Source: an uncultured Sulfuricurvum sp.
GTDB lineage: Bacteria > Campylobacterota > Campylobacteria > Campylobacterales > Sulfurimonadaceae
DNA length: 64,000 nt
Assembly: GCF_937936435.1 (NCBI RefSeq)
Contig: NZ_CALDDG010000002.1
Location: 20,752-84,751 of the forward strand
Direction of reading: 5' to 3'
Of this stretch, positions 9,244-18,257 are shown piece by piece (positions within the stretch are counted from its first letter, which is position 1; every line of letters starts with the position of its first letter). The notes under the pieces are model-generated. The model was not told the DNA's origin. It made no database searches and saw only the letters and a program-made list of their open reading frames with translations. A program made the position numbers and the translations under genes.

Positions 9244-12200
9244 TTACGGTACAACAATCTCCATACGGACCGGAACATCCCCCGATTTTGCGGTACTGAC
9301 CGCCTCTTCGTTTTTAATGACGATACGCGAAGCCAATCCTTCATTTTTCGCCAATTGCGCGCGGATATTCTCGGCACGCTTATGTGCCAACATCTGTAAT
9401 TCCTGCGGCGCAAGCGGCTGTTTGGCGATGAGTTTATCGATGAGGGCATCCGAATAATGGCGTACAAATGCCGCTTCTTCGGGATACTGTTCCTCAAGTT
9501 TCTTTTTAAGGAGCTTGACTTCTTTGCCATCGAGCATATCATCCGCCATCTCTTCAAGCAGCTCCATGGTGATGGCCTGAGAAGAATCGATTTTAAGCTC
9601 TTTATTGCGTTTGAGAGCTTCTTTCACCAGTTTCGCCCCCTTAAGCGCATACGCATCGCCCTGCTCGTCCCATCCGCCATAGATTTCGAGCATCAGCTTC
9701 GGCCGTTTGGAGAGCATAGTCGTAAGCTGATCGAGTTTCTCGATCTGCGGAGGGAGCAATACGGCCGAGCCTGCTTCGAAATCGATGGAAGAGAGCTTAT
9801 CGCTCTCGATCCCCATCAAAGAGCCCAATAGGCGAAACGGCGAGGTAACAGCCTTGGTAAAGAGGTTACTGATTACCTGCCAAACCACTTTTCCGTATTT
9901 GAAATCTGGATTATTCACATCCCCTTCTATCGGCAAGTCGATGTCGATGACGCCGTCGGAGTCTTCCAAAAGAGCGACAACCAGACGCATCGGCCACGGC
10001 GATCCCCCCTCTTTTTCGGCACCCAGTTCAATTTGTTTAATGACAACCTGATTCGCTCCGTTTAGTTTGCCTCCGTCGATCTTATATCCCAGATTCAAAA
10101 AAAGTTTCCCGCCGTCAATTTTATATCCTAGGAATTGGAGCGAGTACGGAGTGTAATGCTGTAATTCCAGATTGTCGAATGCCACTTTGATGTCGGTAAA
10201 CTCTTTAGGGGCTTTGGTATTAATAGAACCGTCGACTTTTGCCAAACCGTACTGATCGACTCCTCCTCGCAGCTTCACAAACGTTCTGACGTCTTTCGTC
10301 GTCGAAATCCCCAAAACTGACCCCTCGAGATCATGGATATATGTTTTAAACGGCAGAGGAAGAGATTGGTCGCTAAACGTGGCGCTGCTGTTGCGTACCA
10401 ATAATTTTACGATATCGATTCCAAACGGATTGGAGGCAGGTTTCGTAGTGTCCGTATCCGCACTCGAATGTTTTGAGAGCGTTGAGTAATTAAATACTTT
10501 TTGGGCATCGATGAGGGCATTGGCATATAACCCGTCAATTGCGAGCTGATTAATCTTTAGCCGATTGTCGGGATAGCTATAGGTAAACGGTGTCGCCCCG
10601 ATATTTTGCCATCCGAGCAATACCGACTGATCACGGGAATCGTCGATGACCCAGTCGCTGAGAGCTACTTTCCCTTTGACCGATGCTTTGGCATTTGCAT
10701 AGTCGTAATGAGCGCTTACCGAAGCGCTTCCGCGATGCAGTGAAGCATAACTGCTCGGCTCGATATACGGATCGAACAAAGCGACGTTTAAGCGTTTTAG
10801 CGTCAGATCACCGCTGCTGCGCATCGATGAACGGGTTATGTCGCTTTTAAGTTCCAGCGTACTTTTTTCATTAATCCGGGTATCAAACGTCAGATAATTT
10901 TTGACCTCCGGATTGCTTTCAAATCCGCGCAGGTTCAAATGCATCTGATCGAATTTGAGTGCTACCGCTCTTTTCGGTACCTCATCTCTGAACGCAACGG
11001 ATCCTTGACTCAAATCAATCTCATCGAGGCGGTATCCCCATGGCGCCTCTTGCGTCGAAGGTTTCGGTGTCGATTTAGAGGCATATGCATATCGGGAGAG
11101 ATCAATAGAGCCGTCATTAAGCCGTTTGAGAGAAACGCTGGGCTGTTGAAGAGCGATTCTTTTCACGGATGCAAACCGTCCCGCTCGATCTACCGATACC
11201 CCTTCAATTGAGCTTCCCTGCAGTGCAATGACTCTCGCATCGTCTTTTTGGCGCGCTACCTGAACGGTATCGGTGGCTATCTCGACATCGAGCGGCGTTG
11301 CCTCGTCACTGCTGATCGTGCCGCAGTGCAGTCTCAGATTGGCAACCGAAGCATGATACGGTTCGGCAGGAGCACTGTCTCTCCATTGCAACCCTACCCC
11401 TTCTATTGCGGCATGTCCGATCGTATAGTTCCACGGTTCTTTCGTCTCATTTTCATCGTCCGGGAACGCTTTTTGAATCTCTTCGATATAGTTTAGCCAA
11501 TCGATCGTACCGTTCTTACCACGCTCCGCCGCTACGTTCAATCCGTTTACGTTCACGCTCCGGGCATTAAAAATTTTGCGCATCGGCAGCACGTTTCCGC
11601 CCTCAAGTTTTAAAGAGGCCAGTGTCAGAAGATTGCGCTGTTCCCCTTTAGGGATGATCCGAAGCTTCTCTACCCCTACGTAGAGGTTGGAGAGTTCCGT
11701 CGCATTGACATCATCGCTGTTAAACCGATAATCAAATCCGAACTGCGCGTCTCCGTCCGCCACTTCGATCGGAAATTTCTCCCGAAAATAGCTCCACGGG
11801 GTATACAGCTTCCCCGATTTGAACGCAATACTCCCTCCGATATCGAAAGGGGCAAGGGCATCAATCTTCCCGCGGATGTCGAGGAAACCTCCATCGTTGA
11901 TCGTTGCGTACAGGCGCATTTTGCCGTCTGCACTTGAAAGGTTCCGAAGATCGATATTATCGATTTTAAACCCTATCGGCCCTACCCCTTGCGCAAACGA
12001 CTTCCCATCCGATACGTCGCTGTAATCCAATGAACCGTCTTGAAGGGTAAAATGACGGATAATCAATCCCATCGGTTCGGAAGAGGATTCCTCTTCTTCG
12101 GTATCGGAGCCGAGGTTGCTCAGCCATTTGAAGTTAAAATCTCCCTGCTCGTCACGCCGTATAGTGATTTTGGGTTCACTCAGCGTGATATCGCCGATAA

Positions 12201-12489
12201 CCAGGCCCCCTTTCCACAGATACGCCGTCGGATCGACATTGATCGAGAACTTTCGGAGGGCAAACAAATCACCGTGTTTCGGTGTTTTAAACGCAACCCC
12301 TTTCATTCTCAGATGAAACGTAAAAGGATTAAAAGCGACCCATTGAACCGAGAATTCTCCCCCCTTTGTCGCTTCGGCAATCTTTTTCGGGGCAACGTTT
12401 TTTAAAAGATAGGGAACTCCCCAGAAACCCGCCGTGCCATAGACCGCAACTGCCGCTGCCAATGATTTGAGGATCAGCCCTTTTTTCAT
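9244..12489 (-). CDS. Large AsmA-like DUF748 envelope protein with OmpA-like C-terminus
   Basis: 1081 residues. One N-terminal membrane anchor (LKSLAAAVAVYGTAGFWGVPYLL) precedes a long periplasmic region of repeated beta-rich units typical of DUF748/AsmA-type proteins, thought to bridge inner and outer membranes in lipid traffic. Near residues 900-1080 an OmpA-like segment (SSIDFEAGSAVLLPPQIEKL, later HKRAENIRAQLAKNEG) could bind peptidoglycan. I chose the ATG at 12489, which has AGGGG eight bases upstream; a TTG at 12507 would add six residues. It is divergent from nrdB across about 95 bases. A lipid-transport role is inferred from the family. Confidence 0.8.
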   Translation of the reverse strand: MKKGLILKSLAAAVAVYGTAGFWGVPYLLKNVAPKKIAEATKGGEFSVQWVAFNPFTFHLRMKGVAFKTPKHGDLFALRKFSINVDPTAYLWKGGLVIGDITLSEPKITIRRDEQGDFNFKWLSNLGSDTEEEESSSEPMGLIIRHFTLQDGSLDYSDVSDGKSFAQGVGPIGFKIDNIDLRNLSSADGKMRLYATINDGGFLDIRGKIDALAPFDIGGSIAFKSGKLYTPWSYFREKFPIEVADGDAQFGFDYRFNSDDVNATELSNLYVGVEKLRIIPKGEQRNLLTLASLKLEGGNVLPMRKIFNARSVNVNGLNVAAERGKNGTIDWLNYIEEIQKAFPDDENETKEPWNYTIGHAAIEGVGLQWRDSAPAEPYHASVANLRLHCGTISSDEATPLDVEIATDTVQVARQKDDARVIALQGSSIEGVSVDRAGRFASVKRIALQQPSVSLKRLNDGSIDLSRYAYASKSTPKPSTQEAPWGYRLDEIDLSQGSVAFRDEVPKRAVALKFDQMHLNLRGFESNPEVKNYLTFDTRINEKSTLELKSDITRSSMRSSGDLTLKRLNVALFDPYIEPSSYASLHRGSASVSAHYDYANAKASVKGKVALSDWVIDDSRDQSVLLGWQNIGATPFTYSYPDNRLKINQLAIDGLYANALIDAQKVFNYSTLSKHSSADTDTTKPASNPFGIDIVKLLVRNSSATFSDQSLPLPFKTYIHDLEGSVLGISTTKDVRTFVKLRGGVDQYGLAKVDGSINTKAPKEFTDIKVAFDNLELQHYTPYSLQFLGYKIDGGKLFLNLGYKIDGGKLNGANQVVIKQIELGAEKEGGSPWPMRLVVALLEDSDGVIDIDLPIEGDVNNPDFKYGKVVWQVISNLFTKAVTSPFRLLGSLMGIESDKLSSIDFEAGSAVLLPPQIEKLDQLTTMLSKRPKLMLEIYGGWDEQGDAYALKGAKLVKEALKRNKELKIDSSQAITMELLEEMADDMLDGKEVKLLKKKLEEQYPEEAAFVRHYSDALIDKLIAKQPLAPQELQMLAHKRAENIRAQLAKNEGLASRIVIKNEEAVSTAKSGDVPVRMEIVVP

Positions 12490-12585
12490 CTTGTATACCC
12501 CTGCCAAAATCTGTTTTCATTTTATCATAGTTAAATCTATATTTAGACATAATCATTTACTTTAATCTACAGAGGGATAGCCGAA

Positions 12586-13605
12586 ATGAAGCGCAAACAA
12601 ATTTACAATCCTACCTCCAACGAACACGTAAACGACCGTCAGGTTTTCGGCGGCAATCCTACCGGTATTTTCGAACTTAACAATATCAAATATCAATGGG
12701 CCTATAACCTCTGGGAGATGATGCTTAACAACACATGGTTCCCCAAAGAGGTCGATATGACCCGCGATGCCGTAGACTATAAATTTCTCACCGAGATGGA
12801 AAAAACGGCTTACGACAAAGCCCTCTCGCAGCTTATTTTCATGGACTCCCTCCAAACCAACAATCTGATGGACAACATCAACCCTTACGTAACCGCCCCG
12901 GAGATCAATCTGATTTTGGTACGCCAAAGCTTTGAAGAAGCGCTTCACTCCCAAAGCTATGCCGTCATGGTCGATTCCATCAGCCAAAACAGCGAAGAGA
13001 TTTACGATCTCTGGCGCCGGGACATGATGCTCAAAACCAAAAACGACTCGATTGCGGCCCGCTATGATGCCCTCGCCCACGATCCGTCCGAGAGCGCTTT
13101 CGTAAAAGCGTGTTTCGCCAACCAAATCCTGGAGGGGATCTATTTTTACAGCGGATTCACCTATATCTATACCCTCGCGCGTTCGGGCAAAATGCTCGGC
13201 TCCGCACAGATGATCCGCTTTATCCAACGTGACGAAGTAACCCACCTCGTTTTATTCCAAAACATCATCAACACCCTGCGCCGTGAACGTCCCGATCTTT
13301 TCACCGAAGCGTTGATCGAAGAGGTTTACGATATGTTCCGCAAAGCGGTCGAGCTCGAAGTCGCATGGGGTCAATACATCACGCAGGGGCAGATTCTGGG
13401 TCTGACCAACGAAATCGTCGAACAATACATCCAGCATCTGGCCGACAACCGTCTCAATGCGGTTGGGCTCAAACCTCTGTACAACGTTACCAATCCGATC
13501 AAATGGGTCGATGATTTCTCCAAATTCAACGACCAAAAAACCAATTTCTTCGAAAGTACCGTCACCAACTATTCCAAAGGAAGCCTCAGTTTTGACGACT
13601 TCTAA
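12586..13605 (+). CDS. nrdB: Class Ia ribonucleotide reductase, beta subunit
   Basis: Provides the tyrosyl radical used by NrdA to reduce ribonucleotides to deoxyribonucleotides. 339 residues. The segment [11 protein letters not shown] carries metal ligands Glu118 and His121 and the radical Tyr125 in the spacing of E. coli Glu115/His118/Tyr122, so this is a conventional diiron-tyrosyl type rather than a Tyr-less variant. The ribosome binding site GAGGGA is 8 bases before the ATG. It heads a run of overlapping genes (amidase, pcm, two methyltransferases, phosphatase). nrdA lies 5 kb away on the other strand. nrdB-pcm proximity is also known in Helicobacter. Confidence 0.96.
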   Translation: MKRKQIYNPTSNEHVNDRQVFGGNPTGIFELNNIKYQWAYNLWEMMLNNTWFPKEVDMTRDAVDYKFLTEMEKTAYDKALSQLIFMDSLQTNNLMDNINPYVTAPEINLILVRQSFEEALHSQSYAVMVDSISQNSEEIYDLWRRDMMLKTKNDSIAARYDALAHDPSESAFVKACFANQILEGIYFYSGFTYIYTLARSGKMLGSAQMIRFIQRDEVTHLVLFQNIINTLRRERPDLFTEALIEEVYDMFRKAVELEVAWGQYITQGQILGLTNEIVEQYIQHLADNRLNAVGLKPLYNVTNPIKWVDDFSKFNDQKTNFFESTVTNYSKGSLSFDDF

Positions 13606-14326
13606 GACCCGTCCCGTCGTTTCGTTGTGCATTGAAACGGATACCGATTTTCATGCCAACCTGAATCAACTGCTCCGACTGATTGAGCGATCCGAAGAGG
13701 ATGCGATCATCGTAGCTCCCGAAGTCGCTCTGAGCGGATTTGCCTACGAACGCTTCGACGAAGCGGCCGCATTTACCGACCATGCACTTCAACAACTTCA
13801 AGAGCGCATCGGCAACCGCCTTCTGATTTTTACCGCGATTTCCAAAAAAGGAGATGCGTTTTATAACACGGCTTATGCGCTTCACAACGGTATCATCCTG
13901 CACAGCCAGGACAAATTGAAGCTTTTCGCTCTGGGAGCGGAGCATGAGCATTTCCGACCGGGAGAAGAGGGGGAGATCGCCCCTTTTGAGTTTGACGGAA
14001 TTAAAATAGGGATTCTTATCTGTTTTGAACTCCGTTTTAAAGCGCTTTGGCAGCAGCTGGAGGGGTGTGACATCATCGCCGTTCCGGCACAATGGGGAAA
14101 ACTGCGTCTGGATCACTTTGTCACCCTGACCAACGCTCTTGCCCTAATGAATCAGTGTTTTGTTATCGCCAGTGATGCCGCCAACGAAGAGACTACCGGC
14201 ATGAGCGGTATTATTACCCCCTTCGGCGGTGAAATCCGCAACCACGGAAATCTCTCAACAACATCGCGTTATGAAGAGCGCACCGTCCTCTCCATGCGCC
14301 GATACCTCAACGTAGGAATAGTATGA
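13592..14326 (+). CDS. Carbon-nitrogen hydrolase (nitrilase superfamily amidase)
   Basis: About 244 residues with the Glu-Lys-Cys triad of the superfamily: Glu in APEVALSGF, Lys in DKLKLF and Cys in ICFELRF. Overall layout resembles the omega-amidase/YafV group, though the substrate is not evident. The start is uncertain: the TTG at 13592 overlaps the nrdB end by 14 bases with AGGAAG about 10 bases upstream. A second TTG in the segment VVSLCIETD is possible. The frame continues open upstream inside nrdB, but that part is a shadow. It ends in an ATGA overlap with pcm. Confidence 0.82.
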   Translation: MTTSKTRPVVSLCIETDTDFHANLNQLLRLIERSEEDAIIVAPEVALSGFAYERFDEAAAFTDHALQQLQERIGNRLLIFTAISKKGDAFYNTAYALHNGIILHSQDKLKLFALGAEHEHFRPGEEGEIAPFEFDGIKIGILICFELRFKALWQQLEGCDIIAVPAQWGKLRLDHFVTLTNALALMNQCFVIASDAANEETTGMSGIITPFGGEIRNHGNLSTTSRYEERTVLSMRRYLNVGIV

Positions 14327-14970
14327 ATATCGATAAAATTACGGCGATCAAGACCACCCGCATGGCCGAAGAGATCAGCAAAAAATTCCCTCTCCGCCCG
14401 ATCGTCAAAAATGCCATTATCCAAACCAACCGCGAAGAGTTCGTCCCTATCGCCATGCGCCACAACGCCTACCGCCTCGATGCCCTTCCGATCGGCGCAC
14501 AACAATACATCTCTTCGCCTCTTACGGTTGCAAAAATGACCCAATACCTCAGCCCGGAGGGGTGTGACAGCGTTCTGGAAATAGGGTGCGGAAGCGGCTA
14601 TCAGGCCGCCGTTCTTTCCCAAATCTTCCGCCGTGTATTCACCATCGAACGGATCGAAGCGCTGCTGCTGGAAGCCAAAGAGCGCTTCCGTCACCTGCGT
14701 TTGGGCAATATCCACACCCGTACTGATGACGGACAAAACGGCTGGGAGCAATACGCCCCGTTCGATCGGATTTTATTCTCGGCATCCGCACGCGAGATTC
14801 CCCAAAAACTGTTTCACCAACTCGCAGAGGGGGGAATATTGATCGCTCCGATCGACAAAGGTCGGGAACAGGTCATTACCCGTTTTACAAAGCAGGGGGG
14901 AAAAATCCACGAAGACCCTCTCGAAGTATGCGATTTTGTTCCGGTATTGGACGGAGTGGTACGACGATGA
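14323..14970 (+). CDS. pcm: Protein-L-isoaspartate O-methyltransferase
   Basis: Repairs isoaspartyl residues in aged proteins using S-adenosylmethionine in the cytoplasm. 215 residues. Visible motifs: the N-terminal REEFVP and [13 protein letters not shown]-binding [16 protein letters not shown], and [14 protein letters not shown]. The ATGA overlap at 14323-14326 with the amidase and another at 14967-14970 with the next gene imply translational coupling throughout the run. Confidence 0.93.
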   Translation: MNIDKITAIKTTRMAEEISKKFPLRPIVKNAIIQTNREEFVPIAMRHNAYRLDALPIGAQQYISSPLTVAKMTQYLSPEGCDSVLEIGCGSGYQAAVLSQIFRRVFTIERIEALLLEAKERFRHLRLGNIHTRTDDGQNGWEQYAPFDRILFSASAREIPQKLFHQLAEGGILIAPIDKGREQVITRFTKQGGKIHEDPLEVCDFVPVLDGVVRR

Positions 14971-15578
14971 GCGATCAAAGAGAATTTTGGAACGAGCGCT
15001 TCGCCAAAGAAGGGTACTTTTACGGTTTGGAACCGAACCTTTATGTCGCATCCATCATCGATACGTTAGATGAGAACCGCAAAATCCTTTTTTTAGGGGA
15101 GGGGGAAGGGCGTAATGCCATCTATGCCGCCCGTGCAGGGCATCAGGTCACCGCACTGGATGCCAGCGATATCGGCTTGGCCAAATGTGCCGAACGTGCC
15201 CGCAGCGAAGACCTCGCGATAGAACTGATTCATACTGATCTGGAAGAGTGGAGTCCGTCCGATTCCTATGATGCGGTTCTCTGTTCTTTTCTCCACCTCG
15301 CCGAGCCTCTGCGTAGCGACGTTTTTGCCAAAGTGCTGGATGTCCTTTCAACAGGAGGCCTTTTCGGCGGCGAATTTTTCTCCGTTCATCAGCTCCCCCG
15401 TACGACCGGAGGCCCCAAAGACGAAACGCTCCTCTACACCGCCTCCGCACTCGAATCGATTTTTTCAGGATTGTCGTGCGAGATCGCCGAACTGCACGAA
15501 TGCGATGCCGAACTCTTCGAGGGAAGAGGGCATAACGGTATCGCTTCAGTAGTGCGGATGCAGGTACGACGCCGATGA
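14967..15578 (+). CDS. Class I SAM-dependent methyltransferase, TehB-like
   Basis: 203 residues starting [12 protein letters not shown], which is typical of small TehB/thiol-methyltransferase-like proteins. The SAM motif is [17 protein letters not shown], followed by VTALDASD and LCSFLHL. The acceptor is unknown. The ATG lies inside the pcm stop (ATGA overlap), so the upstream extension of the frame to 14928 is ignored. It ends in an ATGA overlap with the RNA methyltransferase. Confidence 0.8.
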   Translation: MSDQREFWNERFAKEGYFYGLEPNLYVASIIDTLDENRKILFLGEGEGRNAIYAARAGHQVTALDASDIGLAKCAERARSEDLAIELIHTDLEEWSPSDSYDAVLCSFLHLAEPLRSDVFAKVLDVLSTGGLFGGEFFSVHQLPRTTGGPKDETLLYTASALESIFSGLSCEIAELHECDAELFEGRGHNGIASVVRMQVRRR

Positions 15579-16519
15579 GTCTTCCCGAAGCCTTTACACA
15601 GCGGCTGGAGCAGATTGTTCCACGTGAACGCTTCGGAAATGTTCTCTCTACCTTTGATCTTCCCAAACAGGTCACGTTCCGTGTTAATCCCCTCCAAACA
15701 ACTCCCGAGGCTCTCGAAGCCGAACTGACCGCCTCGGCAATAGTGTTTGAACGGATAGAGTGGGGCGTTTTGCAAGGGGTTTACCGTATCGATCCCGCAG
15801 ACAAGCTTCGTCTCACCCAAACCGAAGCGTTTTACAAGGGGCATTTCTATATCCAAAACCTCTCATCGATGATCGCTCCCGTTTTGCTGGCTCCTGAACC
15901 CGAAGAGACCGTTCTTGATCTCGCCGCCGCACCGGGAGGCAAAACGCTGATCCTCGCTTCGATGATGCAAAATACGGGATGGCTCTCCGCCGTGGAGCCC
16001 TCACGGGAGCGTTTTTTCCGCATGTGCGATAATCTAAAATCCCAAGGTGTAACCAACGCCCATACCTACATGACCGACGGACGCAGTGTAGGGAAAAAAT
16101 GTCCTCTGATGTTCGATCGCATTCTTCTCGATGCACCATGCTCGTCCGAAGCACGATTCAAAAGCTTCGATGAAAAATCGACAATGTTCTGGACCCTTCA
16201 CAAGGTCAAAGAGACCTCCAAACTCCAGCGCCGCCTCCTCCTCTCGGCATTCGATGCCCTCAAACCCGGCGGGAAACTCCTCTATTCGACCTGTTCTTTC
16301 TCTCCTGAAGAAAATGAATCACCCCTTCAGCACCTTTTAGAGCGCCATGGAGAGCATTTAAAGACACTTCCTCTAGTCTTACCCTTCGATAACGTTCAAA
16401 AGCCTCTGACACGCTGGGGAAAAGAGATTTTCGATGAACGAATCCAAAATGCCGTACGAATTTTGCCGACCGATACGATCGACGGATTTTTTATTTGTCT
16501 GTTGGAGAAAACTCAATGA
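15575..16519 (+). CDS. RsmB/NSUN family RNA cytosine-C5 methyltransferase
   Basis: 314 residues. Motifs of the Nol1/Nop2/Sun fold: SAM-binding LDLAAAPGGKTL, DAPCSSEA carrying one conserved Cys, and STCSFSPEEN carrying the catalytic Cys. The substrate is probably rRNA or tRNA; RsmB (16S C967) and RsmF (C1407) cannot be separated by eye. It lacks the N-terminal NusB-like domain of E. coli RsmB. A 13/16 match to the parS palindrome falls in its 5' coding part at 15616. ATGA overlaps occur at both ends. Confidence 0.87.
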   Translation: MSLPEAFTQRLEQIVPRERFGNVLSTFDLPKQVTFRVNPLQTTPEALEAELTASAIVFERIEWGVLQGVYRIDPADKLRLTQTEAFYKGHFYIQNLSSMIAPVLLAPEPEETVLDLAAAPGGKTLILASMMQNTGWLSAVEPSRERFFRMCDNLKSQGVTNAHTYMTDGRSVGKKCPLMFDRILLDAPCSSEARFKSFDEKSTMFWTLHKVKETSKLQRRLLLSAFDALKPGGKLLYSTCSFSPEENESPLQHLLERHGEHLKTLPLVLPFDNVQKPLTRWGKEIFDERIQNAVRILPTDTIDGFFICLLEKTQ

Positions 16520-16956
16520 AGTCGATTCTTTTTGTATGTCTCGGAAATATCTGCCGCTCACCGATCGCTGAGGGGGTGGCCCGTCGGCTGATAGAGCAGG
16601 AGGGTCACGGTATTACCGTCGATTCGGCGGGAACCGGAAGTTGGCATATCGGCGAGGCTCCCTGCCGCCATTCGATCACCGTTGCACGGAACAATGGCGT
16701 GGATATCTCTTCTCTGCGTGCGCGCCAGGTGCATAAAAACGATTTTCAGAAGTTTGATCTCATCGTAGCTCTCGATCAAAGCAACTACAACGATTTACAA
16801 GCGATGGGAGCTAAAAATCTGGTAAAACTCGGAGAATTCGGATGCGGGGGAGCCGATGTCCCCGATCCCTATTTTTTTGACGGGTTTGAAGGGTTTGATC
16901 GCGTCTTCGCAATGATCGAGTCATGTGTCGCACAGCTTCTCAGCGAACGCGGCTAA
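16516..16956 (+). CDS. Low-molecular-weight protein-tyrosine phosphatase
   Basis: 146 residues, standard size. The P-loop CLGNICRSP (Cys8, Arg14) is at the N-terminus and the general-acid motif DVPDPYF near the C-terminus. Its bacterial relatives often act with polysaccharide export kinases, but no such gene is seen here. The ATG at 16516 overlaps the previous stop as ATGA and gives a canonical N-terminus, so the extension to 16495 is not used. It converges on the next gene with a four-base 3' overlap. Confidence 0.92.
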   Translation: MKSILFVCLGNICRSPIAEGVARRLIEQEGHGITVDSAGTGSWHIGEAPCRHSITVARNNGVDISSLRARQVHKNDFQKFDLIVALDQSNYNDLQAMGAKNLVKLGEFGCGGADVPDPYFFDGFEGFDRVFAMIESCVAQLLSERG

Positions 16957-17564
16957 AAATTCTTCTCGATATAGATCATATCATAATTCGATCCGCCGTG
17001 ATTGACCCCGTTAATCAGGCCGAAAACCCCCGAACGGTGTTTCAGAGCATACCCGATATAGGTATCCTTCCAATCAGGAACTCTGAGCAAGCGCCCGATA
17101 TCGATGTCGGCACTGATGTCTAGGTAGTTAAGGAACTTGGAGGTATTGCTCCCTTTTTCTCTTGCGTCGATCACTTCCGTAATCGGAATCTGTTCGGCTA
17201 ACGAAATCCCTTCCGCTCCCCCGATACGCAGACGATTGTCCCACACATCGATGTTATAGTACGCTTTGACATATACTGTTCCTTCCCAGAAACTCTCTTG
17301 ATGATGGTTCTCTAAAAAACGGTAAATGGAAGCTTTCAGATAAATGTCGATCGGAAGATCGTATATCCCTCTGGCGAGTAAATATCCTCCGTCGATCCCT
17401 AACACATGGGTTTTGGCACCGCTAAATTCCCCTTCGCCGCTTAAAATCTGCCCCAGATCGTTTTTGTCGGCGATCCCCCATCCTAAACGTACCGAATAAA
17501 GATCGTCGCTTCCAAACGCGACCGCTCCCAATATCCCTAGTGTAACTATGGCTTTTCGTATCAT
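16953..17564 (-). CDS. Predicted outer-membrane beta-barrel protein, unknown function
   Basis: 203 residues with a signal-peptide-like N-terminus (MIRKAIVTLGILGAVAFGS), alternating polar/hydrophobic strands (KASIYRFLENHH, VYVKAYYNIDVW) and a terminal aromatic residue (YIEKNF), the usual C-terminal signal for barrel insertion. No family recognised with certainty. It lies 7 bases downstream of the 122-residue hypothetical gene on the same strand, so the two are probably one operon. The 3' end overlaps the phosphatase gene by four bases. Confidence 0.6.
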   Translation of the reverse strand: MIRKAIVTLGILGAVAFGSDDLYSVRLGWGIADKNDLGQILSGEGEFSGAKTHVLGIDGGYLLARGIYDLPIDIYLKASIYRFLENHHQESFWEGTVYVKAYYNIDVWDNRLRIGGAEGISLAEQIPITEVIDAREKGSNTSKFLNYLDISADIDIGRLLRVPDWKDTYIGYALKHRSGVFGLINGVNHGGSNYDMIYIEKNF

Positions 17565-17571
17565 TTCTCTC

Positions 17572-17940
17572 CTATCCGCTGTACGGAAGTTCTTCGTACC
17601 CGATGGAAGCCCCTATGATATAAAGCGGGGCCTCTTTTGCGCGGCCATTATAACTGCCGATTGTTAATGCATTGTGCGAGGGTGTTAGTTCCACCGTGAT
17701 CCCATCGGACATATCCAAAGAGGATAAAACATTATCGCTCACGAGTTTAGCATCGGTTACGCTATCAACCTTGAAAAGAACGTCGATCCAATCGTAGCCG
17801 CGGGCACTGTCCTGAACACTGAAACGGATGGCGATGGAAGTAGGGGAGAGGGGGGTGAGGGAACGGATCTCGCCGTCTCTGGCAAAATCGATCCGTTCCA
17901 TTAGTTTTTTTATTGAAGTAGTTGTTAATGGCGTCATCAT
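17572..17940 (-). CDS. Hypothetical protein, 122 residues
   Basis: No recognisable family and no signal peptide or membrane segment. The sequence begins MMTPLTTTSIKKLMERIDF and has mixed alpha/beta character. An AAGG ribosome-binding-like motif is about 5 bases before the first ATG and directly follows one arm of a 21-bp inverted repeat (17948-17968), so its expression may be tied to that element. It probably heads a two-gene operon with the barrel protein. Confidence 0.5.
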   Translation of the reverse strand: MMTPLTTTSIKKLMERIDFARDGEIRSLTPLSPTSIAIRFSVQDSARGYDWIDVLFKVDSVTDAKLVSDNVLSSLDMSDGITVELTPSHNALTIGSYNGRAKEAPLYIIGASIGYEELPYSG

Positions 17941-17947
17941 TTACCTT

Positions 17948-17968
17948 AAAATATATAAGTGAGATTCC
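17948..17968 (+). repeat. Left arm of 21-bp inverted repeat flanking a small ORF
   Basis: Twenty of 21 bases match the reverse complement of 18162-18182; the core is TATATAAGTGAGATTCC here against TATATAAATGAGATTCC there. The two arms enclose 193 bases containing the 24-codon hydrophobic ORF. They could pair in the mRNA as a long-range stem, or be two facing copies of one promoter. Confidence 0.8.
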
Positions 17969-18033
17969 CTTAACCTGAAATTTATCTTACAATAAGTAAA
18001 ATACAGCCCTACAATTCTTGTTGTACCTCGTTC

Positions 18034-18108
18034 TTAGTACTTTTGCAGAAGGACTAAGAACTCTACTATTTTCGTCATCATTTGAATCAGAATCAAGATT
18101 TTTTCCAT
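18034..18108 (-). CDS. 24-residue hydrophobic peptide, candidate type I toxin
   Basis: The ATG at 18108 is preceded 7 bases upstream by GAGAGGGGG, a strong ribosome binding site, and opens a 24-codon frame ending in TAA. The product is hydrophobic with scattered charges: MEKILILIQMM followed by TKIVEFLVLLQKY, consistent with a membrane-active helix. The frame lies between arms of a near-perfect 21-bp inverted repeat and contains its own TTCTTAGT/ACTAAGAA hairpin across the stop codon. Small hydrophobic peptides under long-range mRNA folding are the pattern of AapA/IsoA and Hok-type loci. No homologue was looked up, so function is inference; real translation is plausible but unproven. Confidence 0.45.
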   Translation of the reverse strand: MEKILILIQMMTKIVEFLVLLQKY

Positions 18109-18161
18109 ATTGTCACCCCCTCTCGTAAAGAAATTTCTTCTACGTATTTAGAAAGGGATTA

Positions 18162-18182
18162 GGAATCTCATTTATATATTTT
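18162..18182 (-). repeat. Right arm of 21-bp inverted repeat flanking a small ORF
   Basis: Partner of 17948-17968 with one mismatch. On the minus strand it lies 54-74 bases upstream of the small ORF start, so it would be in the 5' leader or overlap the promoter (it contains TATATAA). Confidence 0.8.
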
Positions 18183-18237
18183 GTATGTACTATTATGCCG
18201 AAATATAGATTTATCTATGATTATATGAAAACAGACT

Positions 18238-18257
18238 AAAGCCCTAATTTGGGCTTT
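18238..18257 (-). terminator. Hairpin terminator of nrdA
   Basis: Inverted repeat AAAGCCC / GGGCTTT with a 6-base loop, overlapping the nrdA stop codon and followed on the minus strand by a T-containing stretch. It separates nrdA from the AT-rich small-ORF region. Confidence 0.6.

Noticed and set aside
12040..12405. Plus-strand open frames opposite the DUF748 gene
   Set aside because: No ribosome binding site, no family features, antisense to a long conserved frame.
13457..13591. Upstream extension of the amidase frame inside nrdB
   Set aside because: It would overlap nrdB by about 150 bases and has composition of an out-of-frame translation; the amidase fold begins only after 13592.
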